This document shows positions 34,141 through 41,893 of a stretch of 44,985 nt of DNA, piece after piece. The notes under the pieces are model-generated. The model searched no databases, was not told where the DNA came from, and was given only the letters and a program-made list of their open reading frames with translations. How positions within the stretch are numbered: position 1 is the stretch's first letter; each line of letters starts with the position of its first letter. The stretch comes from Parabacteroides sp. (GTDB lineage: Bacteria > Bacteroidota > Bacteroidia > Bacteroidales > Tannerellaceae). Both the position numbers and the translations under genes were made by a program. The stretch lies in NCBI GenBank assembly GCA_028689545.1, contig JAQVCX010000016.1:1-44985 (forward strand), in the 5' to 3' direction.

Positions 34141-37100
34141 ATGAAAGAAGATATAAAGAAAGTCCTGATACTCGGTTCCGGCGCCTTGAAGATTGGCGAG
34201 GCGGGCGAGTTTGATTATTCTGGCAGCCAAGCCCTGAAGGCTATTAAGGAAGAGGGGATCCAAACGGTATTGATCAACCCGAATATCGCCACGGTACAGA
34301 CCTCGGAAGGAGTTGCGGACACGGTTTATTTCCTGCCCGTCACTCCTTTTTTTGTGGAGAAGGTGATCGAGAAGGAGCGTCCGGAAGGCATCTTGCTCGC
34401 TTTCGGCGGGCAGACGGCGCTAAACTGTGGCGTGGCCCTTTACCAAAGCGGCGTGCTGGAGAAGTATGGCGTGAGGGTGCTGGGTACGCCCGTGCAGGCT
34501 ATCATGGATACCGAGGACCGGGAGCTGTTCGTGCGCAAGCTGGATGAGATCGACGTGAAGACGATCCAGAGCGAGGCCGTGGAGAACGTGGCTGACGCTC
34601 GCCGTGCCGCCGCTGAGCTGGGCTATCCGGTCATCGTCCGCGCCGCTTACGCGCTGGGAGGCCTGGGCTCCGGCTTCTGCGACAATGAGGAGGAGCTGGA
34701 CGTGTTGGTGGAGAAGGCCTTCTCTTTCTCTCCGCAAGTATTGGTGGAGAAGAGCTTGAAGGGCTGGAAAGAGGTGGAGTACGAGGTGGTACGCGACCGC
34801 TTCGACAACTGCGTCACGGTATGTAACATGGAGAATTTCGACCCGCTGGGAATCCATACCGGAGAGTCTATCGTGATCGCCCCCTCGCAGACCTTGAGCA
34901 ATACGGACTACCATAAGCTGCGCGAGCTGGCCATCCGCATCATCCGCCATATCGGTATCGTGGGCGAGTGCAACGTGCAATACGCTTACGATCCCGAGAG
35001 CGAGGACTACCGCGTGATCGAGGTGAACGCCCGCTTGAGCCGCTCCTCCGCCTTGGCATCGAAGGCGACCGGCTACCCGCTGGCTTTCGTGGCCGCCAAG
35101 CTGGGCTTGGGCTACGGCTTGTTCGACCTGAAGAACTCCGTGACGAAGACGACCAGCGCTTTCTTTGAGCCGGCCCTCGACTACGTGGTCTGCAAGATCC
35201 CCCGCTGGGACTTGGGCAAGTTCCACGGCGTGGCTCGCGAGTTGGGCTCCAGCATGAAGTCCGTCGGCGAGGTGATGGCCATCGGACGCACCTTCGAGGA
35301 GGCTATCCAGAAGGGCCTGCGCATGATCGGGCAGGGTATGCACGGTTTCGTGGAGAACAAGGAGCTGGTGATCGAGGACATCGACAAGGCCCTGCACGAG
35401 CCTACCGACCGCCGTATCTTCGTCATCTCGAAGGCCTTCCGCGCCGGTTATACGGTAGACCAGATCCATGAGCTTACCAAGATAGACCGCTGGTTCCTGC
35501 AAAAGCTATACGGAATCATGCAGACCTCCAAGGAGCTTCACGAGTTGACAGTTGACAGTGGAAAGTTGACAATTGATGCCGACGCGAAGCAACTGTCCAC
35601 TGTCCACTGTCCACTGTCCACTGATAAAATCCCCTTGCTCCGCCGTGCGAAGCAGCAGGGATTTTCCGACTTTCAGGTCGCCCGTGCGATCGGCCTCGAC
35701 GGGGACGTGGAGAAGGGCATGATGCTGGTCCGCCAGTTCCGCAAGGAGCACGGCATCCTTCCGGTGGTGAAACAGATCGATACCCTGGGAGCCGAGTATC
35801 CGGCGCAGACCAATTACCTGTACCTGACGTATAGCGGCACGGAAAACGACGTGACCTACCTGGGCGATCATCGCTCCATCGTCGTGCTGGGTTCCGGCGC
35901 TTACCGCATCGGTAGCTCGGTGGAGTTCGACTGGTGTGGCGTGCAGGCCTTGAATACGATCCGCAAGGAGGGCTACCGCTCCGTGATGATCAACTACAAT
36001 CCCGAGACGGTGTCTACCGACTACGATATGTGCGACCGCCTTTACTTCGACGAGCTCACCTTCGAGCGTGTGATGGATATCCTTGAGCTGGAGAACCCGC
36101 ACGGCGTGATCGTCTCCACCGGCGGCCAGATCCCGAATAACCTGGCGATGCGTCTGGACGAGCAGCACGTGAACATCCTCGGCACCTCCGCCAAGAGCAT
36201 CGATAATGCCGAGGACCGCGAGAAGTTCTCCGCCATGCTAGACCGCATCGGCGTGGACCAGCCCCGCTGGAAAGAGCTTTCTTCCATGGAGGATATCAAC
36301 GGCTTCGTGCGGGAGGTAGGCTTCCCCGTATTGGTCCGCCCGAGCTATGTGCTGAGCGGCGCCGCCATGAACGTCTGCTCCAACCAAGAGGAGCTGGAGC
36401 GTTTCTTGAAACTGGCCGCTAACGTCAGCAAGAAGCACCCGGTGGTGGTAAGCCAGTTCATCGAGCACGCCAAGGAGGTGGAGATGGATGCCGTGGCCGA
36501 TCATGGCGAGATCGTGATGTACGCCATCTCGGAGCATATCGAGTTCGCCGGCGTTCATTCCGGCGACGCTACGATCCAGTTCCCGTCGCAGAAGCTATAC
36601 GTGGAGACGGTTCGCCGCATCAAGCGCATCAGCAAGCGGATCGCCAAGGAGCTGAATATCTCCGGCCCGTTCAACATCCAATACCTGGCGAAAGGCAATG
36701 AGATCAAGGTGATAGAGTGCAATCTTCGAGCCAGCCGCTCCTTCCCGTTCGTGAGCAAGGTGCTGAAGATAAACTTCATCGAGCTGGCCACCCGTGTCAT
36801 GCTAGGCTTGCCGGTAGAGAAGCCCAATAAGAACGAGTTCGATCTGGATTACGTGGGTATCAAGGCCTCCCAGTTCTCCTTCAACCGCTTGCAGAAAGCC
36901 GATCCGGTATTAGGGGTCGATATGGCTTCCACGGGCGAGGTGGGTTGCCTGGGCGACGATGTCTCCGAGGCAGTCTTGACCAGTATGCTCGCTGTCGGCC
37001 AACGGATCCCGGAGAAGAACATCCTCCTCTCCACCGGTACGCCGAAGCAGAAGGTAGCCATGCTGGATGCCGCTAAGATGTTGGCCGCGAAAGGCTACAA

Positions 37101-37416
37101 CCTATTCGCCACGGGCGGTACGCACCGTTTCTTGGCGGAGAATGGCATACCGAGCACCTTGGTCTATTGGCCGAGCGAGCCAGGGGAGCCGCAAGCGCTT
37201 AAGATGCTTCACGAGAAGCGGATTGATATGGTGGTGAACATCCCCCGCGACCTGTCCGCCGGCGAGCTGGACAACGGCTACAAGATCCGCCGTGCCGCCA
37301 TCGACCTGAATATCCCGCTGATCACCAACGCCCGCCTGGCGAGCGCATTCATCCAAGCCTTCTGCACCTTGAGCCTGGATGATATCCGCATCAAGAGCTG
37401 GCAAGAGTATAAATAG
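34141..37416 (+). CDS. carB: Carbamoyl-phosphate synthase large subunit with in-frame palindromic insert
   Basis: CarB makes carbamoyl phosphate from bicarbonate, ammonia and two ATP. The protein has 1091 residues, slightly longer than the usual 1070-1080. Two ATP-grasp halves are visible: the first opens ILGSGALKIGEAGEFDYSGS and the second VLGSGAYRIGSSVEFDWCGV (about residue 580). Glycine-rich and metal-site segments are present in both (VIEVNARLSRSSALASKATG; VIECNLRASRSFPFVSK). The C-terminal MGS-like allosteric domain covers about 950-1091. Residues 469-494 come from a heptad palindrome placed in the helical oligomerisation domain, between IMQTSKELHE and DKIPLLRRAKQQGFSDFQVA. The frame and both flanks are intact. 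Stop TAG at 37414 is followed at once by a single TTGACAG heptad and then a 94-bp palindromic element. Confidence 0.95.
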   Translation: MKEDIKKVLILGSGALKIGEAGEFDYSGSQALKAIKEEGIQTVLINPNIATVQTSEGVADTVYFLPVTPFFVEKVIEKERPEGILLAFGGQTALNCGVALYQSGVLEKYGVRVLGTPVQAIMDTEDRELFVRKLDEIDVKTIQSEAVENVADARRAAAELGYPVIVRAAYALGGLGSGFCDNEEELDVLVEKAFSFSPQVLVEKSLKGWKEVEYEVVRDRFDNCVTVCNMENFDPLGIHTGESIVIAPSQTLSNTDYHKLRELAIRIIRHIGIVGECNVQYAYDPESEDYRVIEVNARLSRSSALASKATGYPLAFVAAKLGLGYGLFDLKNSVTKTTSAFFEPALDYVVCKIPRWDLGKFHGVARELGSSMKSVGEVMAIGRTFEEAIQKGLRMIGQGMHGFVENKELVIEDIDKALHEPTDRRIFVISKAFRAGYTVDQIHELTKIDRWFLQKLYGIMQTSKELHELTVDSGKLTIDADAKQLSTVHCPLSTDKIPLLRRAKQQGFSDFQVARAIGLDGDVEKGMMLVRQFRKEHGILPVVKQIDTLGAEYPAQTNYLYLTYSGTENDVTYLGDHRSIVVLGSGAYRIGSSVEFDWCGVQALNTIRKEGYRSVMINYNPETVSTDYDMCDRLYFDELTFERVMDILELENPHGVIVSTGGQIPNNLAMRLDEQHVNILGTSAKSIDNAEDREKFSAMLDRIGVDQPRWKELSSMEDINGFVREVGFPVLVRPSYVLSGAAMNVCSNQEELERFLKLAANVSKKHPVVVSQFIEHAKEVEMDAVADHGEIVMYAISEHIEFAGVHSGDATIQFPSQKLYVETVRRIKRISKRIAKELNISGPFNIQYLAKGNEIKVIECNLRASRSFPFVSKVLKINFIELATRVMLGLPVEKPNKNEFDLDYVGIKASQFSFNRLQKADPVLGVDMASTGEVGCLGDDVSEAVLTSMLAVGQRIPEKNILLSTGTPKQKVAMLDAAKMLAAKGYNLFATGGTHRFLAENGIPSTLVYWPSEPGEPQALKMLHEKRIDMVVNIPRDLSAGELDNGYKIRRAAIDLNIPLITNARLASAFIQAFCTLSLDDIRIKSWQEYK
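35545..35622 (+). repeat. In-frame heptad palindromic element in carB
   Basis: The left arm TTGACAG, TTGACAG, TGGAAAG, TTGACAA is followed by the loop GCCGACGCGAAGCAA and right-arm units CTGTCCA repeated four times. It encodes residues 469-494 (LTVDSGKLTID, then ADAKQLSTVHCPLST). Confidence 0.88.
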
Positions 37417-37425
37417 TTGACAGTC

Positions 37426-37519
37426 GTAGAGACGGGGCGTGCCCCGTCTCATCCCCTCTAAATGGTAACTTAAAATACGATCAGTCGGTGGGAGACGGGG
37501 AACGCCCCGTCTCTACAAC
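37426..37519. repeat. 94-bp composite palindromic element, copy A
   Basis: It begins GTAGAGACGGGGCGTGCCCC, a local palindrome of GAGACGGGGC and GCCCCGTCTC with a 2-base loop. It has an AT-richer middle (ATGGTAACTTAAAATACGAT) and ends with a second local palindrome and GTCTCTAC, so the outer ends are also inverted repeats. Copies B and C are nearly identical. Copy A sits between carB and the Crp-family gene. Confidence 0.9.
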
Positions 37520-37607
37520 CTATTGGATGAAATAAAAGGGGCCTTGACGAAAATCAAGTCCCATTTATTTCGTAAGTTCGCGGAAACAAACAAAAACAAC
37601 CGTTAAT

Positions 37608-38183
37608 ATGGATACAGCGATATTTATAGCTCGCAGGATCGCGGCTCAATCGATTCTACTCCGTGAGGAAGCCGTGGAGAAACTGGCCTCGATCTTGATT
37701 CGAAGGGAGTTGAGGAAAGGTGATATGTTTCTGAGCGAAGGGGAGGTCTGTACGCAACTCGGGTATGTCTATAAGGGAATGATCCGCCAATATTACTATA
37801 AGAACAAGAAAGAGCTTACCGAGCATTTCGCCAGCGAGGACAACATCTTCATCTGCATCGAGAGTTTCTTGCGCCAGCGTCCCGCCAATCTGTTGGTGGA
37901 GGCCTTGGAGAATACGGTATTGTATGGCATTCCTCACGATCCTTTGTTGGCGTTGTGCGCCGAGGATTACGAGATAGAGCTCATGTATCGCCGCCTGTTG
38001 GAGAATTCGCTGATCCTGTCTCAACGGAAGGCGGACTTCCTGCGTTTCGAGACGGCTAACGAGCGTTATGCCCGCTTATTGAAAGAACATCCCGAGATCG
38101 TGCAGCGTGCCCCCTTGTCTTACATCGCCTCCTATTTGCTGATGACGCCGGAGACGTTGAGCCGGGTCCGGGCGAATATGTAG
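37608..38183 (+). CDS. Crp/Fnr-family transcriptional regulator
   Basis: This 191-residue protein has a cyclic-nucleotide-binding-like beta roll at about residues 15-115 (LRKGDMFLSEGEVCTQLGYVYKGM, YYYKNKKELTEHFASEDN) and a short C-terminal helix-turn-helix (APLSYIASYLLMTPETLSRVRANM, about 168-191). The type is common in Bacteroidetes and usually lacks the residues that bind cAMP, so its ligand is unknown. It ends soon after the recognition helix, slightly shorter than many relatives. It is transcribed alone, between carB and the convergent trp operon, and its targets cannot be inferred. The gap upstream carries element copy A and then about 90 bases without a clear -7 box. Confidence 0.88.
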   Translation: MDTAIFIARRIAAQSILLREEAVEKLASILIRRELRKGDMFLSEGEVCTQLGYVYKGMIRQYYYKNKKELTEHFASEDNIFICIESFLRQRPANLLVEALENTVLYGIPHDPLLALCAEDYEIELMYRRLLENSLILSQRKADFLRFETANERYARLLKEHPEIVQRAPLSYIASYLLMTPETLSRVRANM

Positions 38184-38217
38184 GTGTATGATATAGTAAT
38201 AAGATATATTCGTCGTA

Positions 38218-38277
38218 GGGGCGAGGTCTGCCCGCCCTCCCATGTCGTGATGTGGGAGGGCGGGCGGATCTCGCCCC
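38218..38277. repeat. GC-rich 60-bp near-perfect palindrome between convergent genes
   Basis: GGGGCGAGGTCTGCCCGCCC and the following TCCCATG pair with CATGTGGGAGGG and CGGGCGGATCTCGCCCC. The stem is about 26 bp with two or three G-U or mismatched positions. It lies between the Crp-family gene and trpA, and no T run adjoins it. It resembles a dispersed intergenic palindrome more than a terminator. Confidence 0.8.
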
Positions 38278-38323
38278 TTGCGGTTTGTATGGACGAACGC
38301 GTCTGAAAGGAATAAGGCGGGTC

Positions 38324-39097
38324 CTATTGTTTTAGGGCTTCCAGCAACTGATCGACCGCCTCGGCGGGAGTAGACTCGCTCTTTAGCAACTGCACGAACT
38401 TACTGCCGATGATGCCACCGGAGGAGTTGGCCGCCGCCGCCTCATAAGTAGCCTTGTTGCTGATGCCGAAACCTACCAGGCGGGGATTATTCAAGCCCAT
38501 GGCGTTGATACGGCGGAAATAGGCTTGCTTCTGCTCGTTGAAGTCTTGCTGCGCTCCGGTCGTGGCGGCGCTGGATACCATATAGATAAATCCGCTGGTA
38601 TGGGCATCGATCAGCCGGATCCGTTCCTCGGAGGTCTCGGGGGTGATCAGCATGATCATTTTCAGGTCATGGCGATTGGCCGTCTCCTTGTAGTCGGCGA
38701 TATAATCGGCATAAGGCAGGTCGGGGATGATCATTCCGTCTACGCCGGCCTCTACGCAACTCTCGCAGAATCTCTCGAAGCCGTATTGCATGATGGGGTT
38801 CAGGTAGCCCATCAGTATGATCGGGATCTGTACTTCGCTCCGGATCTCTTTCAATTGCTCGAATAGGAGGTGGAGTGACATCCCGTTACGCAACGCTTGC
38901 GTGGCGGCCTCTTGAATGACAGGGCCGTCTGCCATCGGGTCGGAGAAGGGGATTCCTACCTCTACCATGTGGATACCTTTAGCCTGTAAAGCCTTTAGGA
39001 TACTTGCCGTATCGTTTAAGTTCGGATAGCCGGCGGTGAAATAGACGGAGAGTATCCCGTCTTTCTTTGTCTGGAATAAGTTTGTGATGCGATTCAT
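38324..39097 (-). CDS. trpA: Tryptophan synthase alpha subunit
   Basis: TrpA cleaves indole-3-glycerol phosphate to indole and glyceraldehyde 3-phosphate, and the indole is channelled to TrpB. The 257-residue TIM barrel has catalytic Glu46 in [12 protein letters not shown] and Asp57 in PMADGP, matching Glu49 and Asp60 of the Salmonella enzyme. [22 protein letters not shown] and a [10 protein letters not shown] phosphate-binding segment follow in order. It is the last gene of the operon on this strand. The gap to trpF contains element copy B, which reaches into the trpF 3' end. No T-rich terminator is visible after the stop. Confidence 0.96.
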   Translation of the reverse strand: MNRITNLFQTKKDGILSVYFTAGYPNLNDTASILKALQAKGIHMVEVGIPFSDPMADGPVIQEAATQALRNGMSLHLLFEQLKEIRSEVQIPIILMGYLNPIMQYGFERFCESCVEAGVDGMIIPDLPYADYIADYKETANRHDLKMIMLITPETSEERIRLIDAHTSGFIYMVSSAATTGAQQDFNEQKQAYFRRINAMGLNNPRLVGFGISNKATYEAAAANSSGGIIGSKFVQLLKSESTPAEAVDQLLEALKQ

Positions 39098-39123
39098 TTT
39101 GAATTCTATTTTATAATTCTAGG

Positions 39124-39217
39124 TTGTAGAGACGGGGCGTGCCCCGTCTCATCCCCTCAAAATGGTAACTTAAAAATACGATCAGTCGGTGGGAGACGGG
39201 GCGTGCCCCGTCTCTAC
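39124..39217. repeat. 94-bp composite palindromic element, copy B, overlapping the trpF 3' end
   Basis: The sequence is almost identical to copy A at 37426, with one extra A in the middle. The last 36 bases (39182-39217) encode the final residues of TrpF and its stop codon. Confidence 0.9.
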
Positions 39218-39895
39218 TGCTGGATGTGAAACTTGTTGGATGAAATCCTTTAGTTTATCGATGTCTTTCAATCCCGGCTCGATCTCGAAACCACTGTTTA
39301 GGTCGATGCCTGCGAACCGGGGATGCCGGAAGTTCCGGATCGCCTCTGCGCTTTCCGGACAGATGCCTCCGCTGAGTAAGAAGGGAGTCTCTCCTTTATA
39401 GTCGGCCAGTATAGACCAATCGAAACGTTTGCCCGAGCCTCCGTAGCTTTCGCCTTTGGTATCGAAAAGGAAATAATCTACTCGCCCCTCGTACTCTTGG
39501 GTCTTCTCGAAATCCTCTTTGGAGGCGATCGGGAAGGCTTTGATCAGGGAGTAACCTCTTTTCTGTAGGGTGTGGCAGGTTTCCGGCGATTCGTTGCCGT
39601 GAAGTTGAAGATAGTCCAGCCTGTAGGCGGAGGCTTTCTCCATCATGGACTCGATGGTAGCGTTGACGAAAACACCGACTTTCTTAGTGGACAGTTGACT
39701 GTTGACAGTTGACAGTTGCTCCGCGTCGGTATTAACTGTCCACTGTCCACTGTCCGCTGTCAACTGCTTCGTTGGGCTTTGCCCGACAAAGCGCGGGGAG
39801 CGCTTGTAGAAGATGAGGCCGATCCAGTTGATGGCTAGGGCGGCTACTTCCCGGATATTCTGAGGTTCCCGCATTCCGCATACCTTGATGATCAT
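39182..39895 (-). CDS. trpF: Phosphoribosylanthranilate isomerase with an in-frame insert and element-derived C-terminus
   Basis: TrpF converts phosphoribosylanthranilate to the ribulose form (step 3 of the tryptophan pathway). KVCGM near the N-terminus carries the catalytic Cys6; YLQLHGNE, YFLFDTKGESYGGSGKRFDW and GIDLNSGFE are family blocks. The 237 residues are about 30 more than usual. Residues 45-70 (LTADSGQWTVN to LST) come from a heptad palindrome between SPRFVGQSP and KKVGVFVNA. The C-terminal tail after FIQQVS (HPAVETGHAPSPTD) is encoded by element copy B, which also supplies the stop. Both changes are at the surface or the end of the barrel as far as can be judged, so activity is probably retained. 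It overlaps trpC by 4 bases (ATGA), indicating translational coupling. Confidence 0.93.
   Translation of the reverse strand: MIIKVCGMREPQNIREVAALAINWIGLIFYKRSPRFVGQSPTKQLTADSGQWTVNTDAEQLSTVNSQLSTKKVGVFVNATIESMMEKASAYRLDYLQLHGNESPETCHTLQKRGYSLIKAFPIASKEDFEKTQEYEGRVDYFLFDTKGESYGGSGKRFDWSILADYKGETPFLLSGGICPESAEAIRNFRHPRFAGIDLNSGFEIEPGLKDIDKLKDFIQQVSHPAVETGHAPSPTD
39686..39763 (-). repeat. In-frame heptad palindromic element in trpF
   Basis: On the coding strand it reads TTGACAG, CGGACAG, TGGACAG, TGGACAG, then a loop with ACCGACGCGGAGCAA and right-arm heptads of the CTGTCAA type. It encodes residues 45-70. Orientation and frame relative to the gene match the three copies on the plus strand. Confidence 0.88.
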
Positions 39896-40686
39896 GCCAG
39901 TCCTCCTATAAAGTCGGCTAGGGTATCACCCGGCCTCTCGGTTTTCATGAAGGTCTCTCCGATCAGGAAGCCACGGAAACCGGCCTCACGTAATTGGCGT
40001 ACGGTATCGGTCTCGGAGATTCCGCTCTCGGACACTAAAAGAGGGGAGAAGCCCCGCATCTTATCGACCAACTGGAAGGAGTTGTTTACGTCCGTATGGA
40101 AGGTGCCGAGGTTGCGGTTGTTCACGCCGAGCATATCGATATCCGTGTTCAGATACTTGAGCTCGTCCTCGCTATGGACCTCTAGCAAGACTTCCAATTG
40201 CAGGCTATGAGCGGTCTCGGCCAGTATCCGGCATTCCTCTTGGGTAAGGGCGGCGGCGATCAACAAGACCGCGTCGGCACCCATCACCCGTGCTTGGAAG
40301 AGCTGGTAGGTATCGATGATAAAGTCCTTGCGGAGCAGGGGCAGGTCCACCAATCCGCGAGCTTTCCGCAGATCGCGTAGGGAACCCCCGAAGAAATCCC
40401 CGTCCGTAAGGATCGAGCAGGCGGAAGCGCCTCCGGCCTCGTAAGCGGGCACCACGTCGGCGATATTCGCTCCCGGATGCAACCAGCCTTTGGAGGGGCT
40501 TCTGCGTTTGAACTCGGCGATGATCCCGGAGGAGGATGATTCCAACGCCGCACGCATGGAACGGGTGTCGCGCTCCATACGGTCGCTACCCAGAGCCAAT
40601 AAGGTCTGCAAGCTCACGGCCTGTTTCTGCCGGGCTACCTCGATGCGCTTATTGGCGATAATATCTTGTAAGATGTCCTTTTTCAT
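39892..40686 (-). CDS. trpC: Indole-3-glycerol phosphate synthase
   Basis: TrpC closes the ring to indole-3-glycerol phosphate. The start is ATG 40686 (MKKDILQDIIANKRIEVARQ), the family's usual beginning; an open frame further upstream reads through a repeat and is not native. The 264-residue TIM barrel has FKRRSPSKG at residues 59-67, LRKDFIIDTYQ with the catalytic Lys, LLEVHSEDEL, LGVNNRNLGTF and LVSESGI. It is separate from TrpF, not fused as in E. coli, but overlaps it by 4 bases. Upstream, a 40-bp inverted repeat separates it from trpD. Confidence 0.95.
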   Translation of the reverse strand: MKKDILQDIIANKRIEVARQKQAVSLQTLLALGSDRMERDTRSMRAALESSSSGIIAEFKRRSPSKGWLHPGANIADVVPAYEAGGASACSILTDGDFFGGSLRDLRKARGLVDLPLLRKDFIIDTYQLFQARVMGADAVLLIAAALTQEECRILAETAHSLQLEVLLEVHSEDELKYLNTDIDMLGVNNRNLGTFHTDVNNSFQLVDKMRGFSPLLVSESGISETDTVRQLREAGFRGFLIGETFMKTERPGDTLADFIGGLA

Positions 40687-40706
40687 ATTATATATATTCA
40701 TGTAGC

Positions 40707-40806
40707 ATGGCACACGGATGACACGGAGCACACGGACAACACGGATTTATACGGAATAATATTCTTATCCGTGTCTTCCGTGTGCTCTGTGTCTTCTGTG
40801 TGCCAT
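40707..40806. repeat. 40-bp inverted repeat (ACACGGA type) between trpD and trpC
   Basis: The left arm 40707-40746 (ATGGCACACGGATGACACGG and on) pairs with the right arm 40767-40806 (ending CTTCTGTGTGCCAT) with five mismatches, around a 20-base AT-rich centre. Within the arms a 7-to-8-base motif (ACACGGA, ACACGGAG) recurs. The right arm ends one base before the trpD stop codon. Confidence 0.85.
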
Positions 40807-40807
40807 A

Positions 40808-41803
40808 TTATGCGTTCAAAGTTATAAATTTGCGGAATGTGGCCAATGCTTTTCCGCTTTCCAATGATTCGCGTGCCTCGGCGATACACTCCTCTATCTT
40901 CTTCTCCGGGCAAATCACTTGGATAGCGAAGGCGGAGTTGGCGATCACGCAGCTCTTTTGGGCCTCGGTAGCCGTGTTCGCTAATACGGCGTCGAAGATA
41001 CGGGCCGCTTCCTCCGGGGTCTCGCCGCCGTCGAGGTCGGCTTCCGCGCAACGTTTGAACCCGAGCATCTCCGGGGTATAAAGCTTCTCTTTCTCCGGCA
41101 TGGCTACCTTGAAATCGGCCGTGAGGGAGATCTCATCGTAACCGTCCAGGCTATGCACCACGGCGAAGCGGGTACCGCTCTCTTGATACGTATAATTATA
41201 TAGGCGGAGTAGCGGGAGGTTATATACGCCCAGCAATTGGTAGGCAGGCATGGCCGGATTGACCAGCGGGCCGAGCATATTGAAGAAACTGCGCACGCCG
41301 AGGCTCTTCCGTACTGGGGCGACCGCTTTCAGCGCCGGGTTGAACAGGGGCGTGTGGAGGTAGGCGATATGGCAGGTATCCATGGAGGTACGTAGTTTAT
41401 CGATATCGTTCGTGAACCTCACGCCGTGTTGCTCCATCACGTTGCTGGCACCGCTCACCGAGGTAGCCCCGTAGTTGCCGTGCTTCACGACGTTGTAACC
41501 GGCACCGGCCACCACGAAACAAGAGCAAGTGCTGATGTTGAACGTGTTCTTCCCGTCGCCTCCGGTACCTACGATATCGATCGGCTTATATTCGCTTAAA
41601 TCTACCGGTACACGCATCTCCAGCAAAGCCTCCCGGAATCCGGTCAACTCCTCTACGGAGATACTGCGCATCAGGAATACGGTGATCAGACTGGCGATCT
41701 GGGAATCGTTGTAGCGTCCCTCCGCTATATTTTGAAGGATATTCCGGGCTTCTTCCCGGCCCAGATATTGGTGTTCGAATAATCTGTATAATATTTGCTT
41801 CAT
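40808..41803 (-). CDS. trpD: Anthranilate phosphoribosyltransferase
   Basis: TrpD joins anthranilate with PRPP (step 2). The 331-residue protein has an N-terminal helical domain (GREEARNILQNIAEGRYNDS) and the PRPP-binding loop GTGGDGKNTFN at residues 79-89, followed by KHGNYGATSVSGASNVME (107 onward), RSFFNMLGPLVNP and a late HSLDGYDEISL. The amidotransferase partner TrpG is a separate gene upstream, unlike in E. coli where it is fused to TrpD. The length and blocks are complete. Confidence 0.96.
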   Translation of the reverse strand: MKQILYRLFEHQYLGREEARNILQNIAEGRYNDSQIASLITVFLMRSISVEELTGFREALLEMRVPVDLSEYKPIDIVGTGGDGKNTFNISTCSCFVVAGAGYNVVKHGNYGATSVSGASNVMEQHGVRFTNDIDKLRTSMDTCHIAYLHTPLFNPALKAVAPVRKSLGVRSFFNMLGPLVNPAMPAYQLLGVYNLPLLRLYNYTYQESGTRFAVVHSLDGYDEISLTADFKVAMPEKEKLYTPEMLGFKRCAEADLDGGETPEEAARIFDAVLANTATEAQKSCVIANSAFAIQVICPEKKIEECIAEARESLESGKALATFRKFITLNA

Positions 41804-41858
41804 ATTTGTAATGCCTTGAATGAAAAGTTATTGCAGTTTAGTTGTATTTCTTCATAGA

Positions 41859-41893
41859 GAAACTATAATTCCTTAGGAGGTAATTATAGTTTC
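41859..41893. other. 12-bp hairpin across the trpG stop codon
   Basis: GAAACTATAATT (41859-41870) and AATTATAGTTTC (41882-41893) are perfectly complementary around an 11-base loop. The second arm includes the trpG stop region. On the coding (minus) strand it lies 55 bases before the trpD start. No T run follows it, so I read it as an intercistronic mRNA structure and not a terminator. Confidence 0.6.

Noticed and set aside
34420..35502. Long antisense open frame inside carB (360 codons), and similar ones in other genes
   Set aside because: They arise from strong third-position C/G bias in the sense gene and show no family motif or start context.
41859..41893. Transcription terminator or attenuator inside the trp operon
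   Set aside because: No T run follows on the minus strand, and downstream genes belong to the same pathway.
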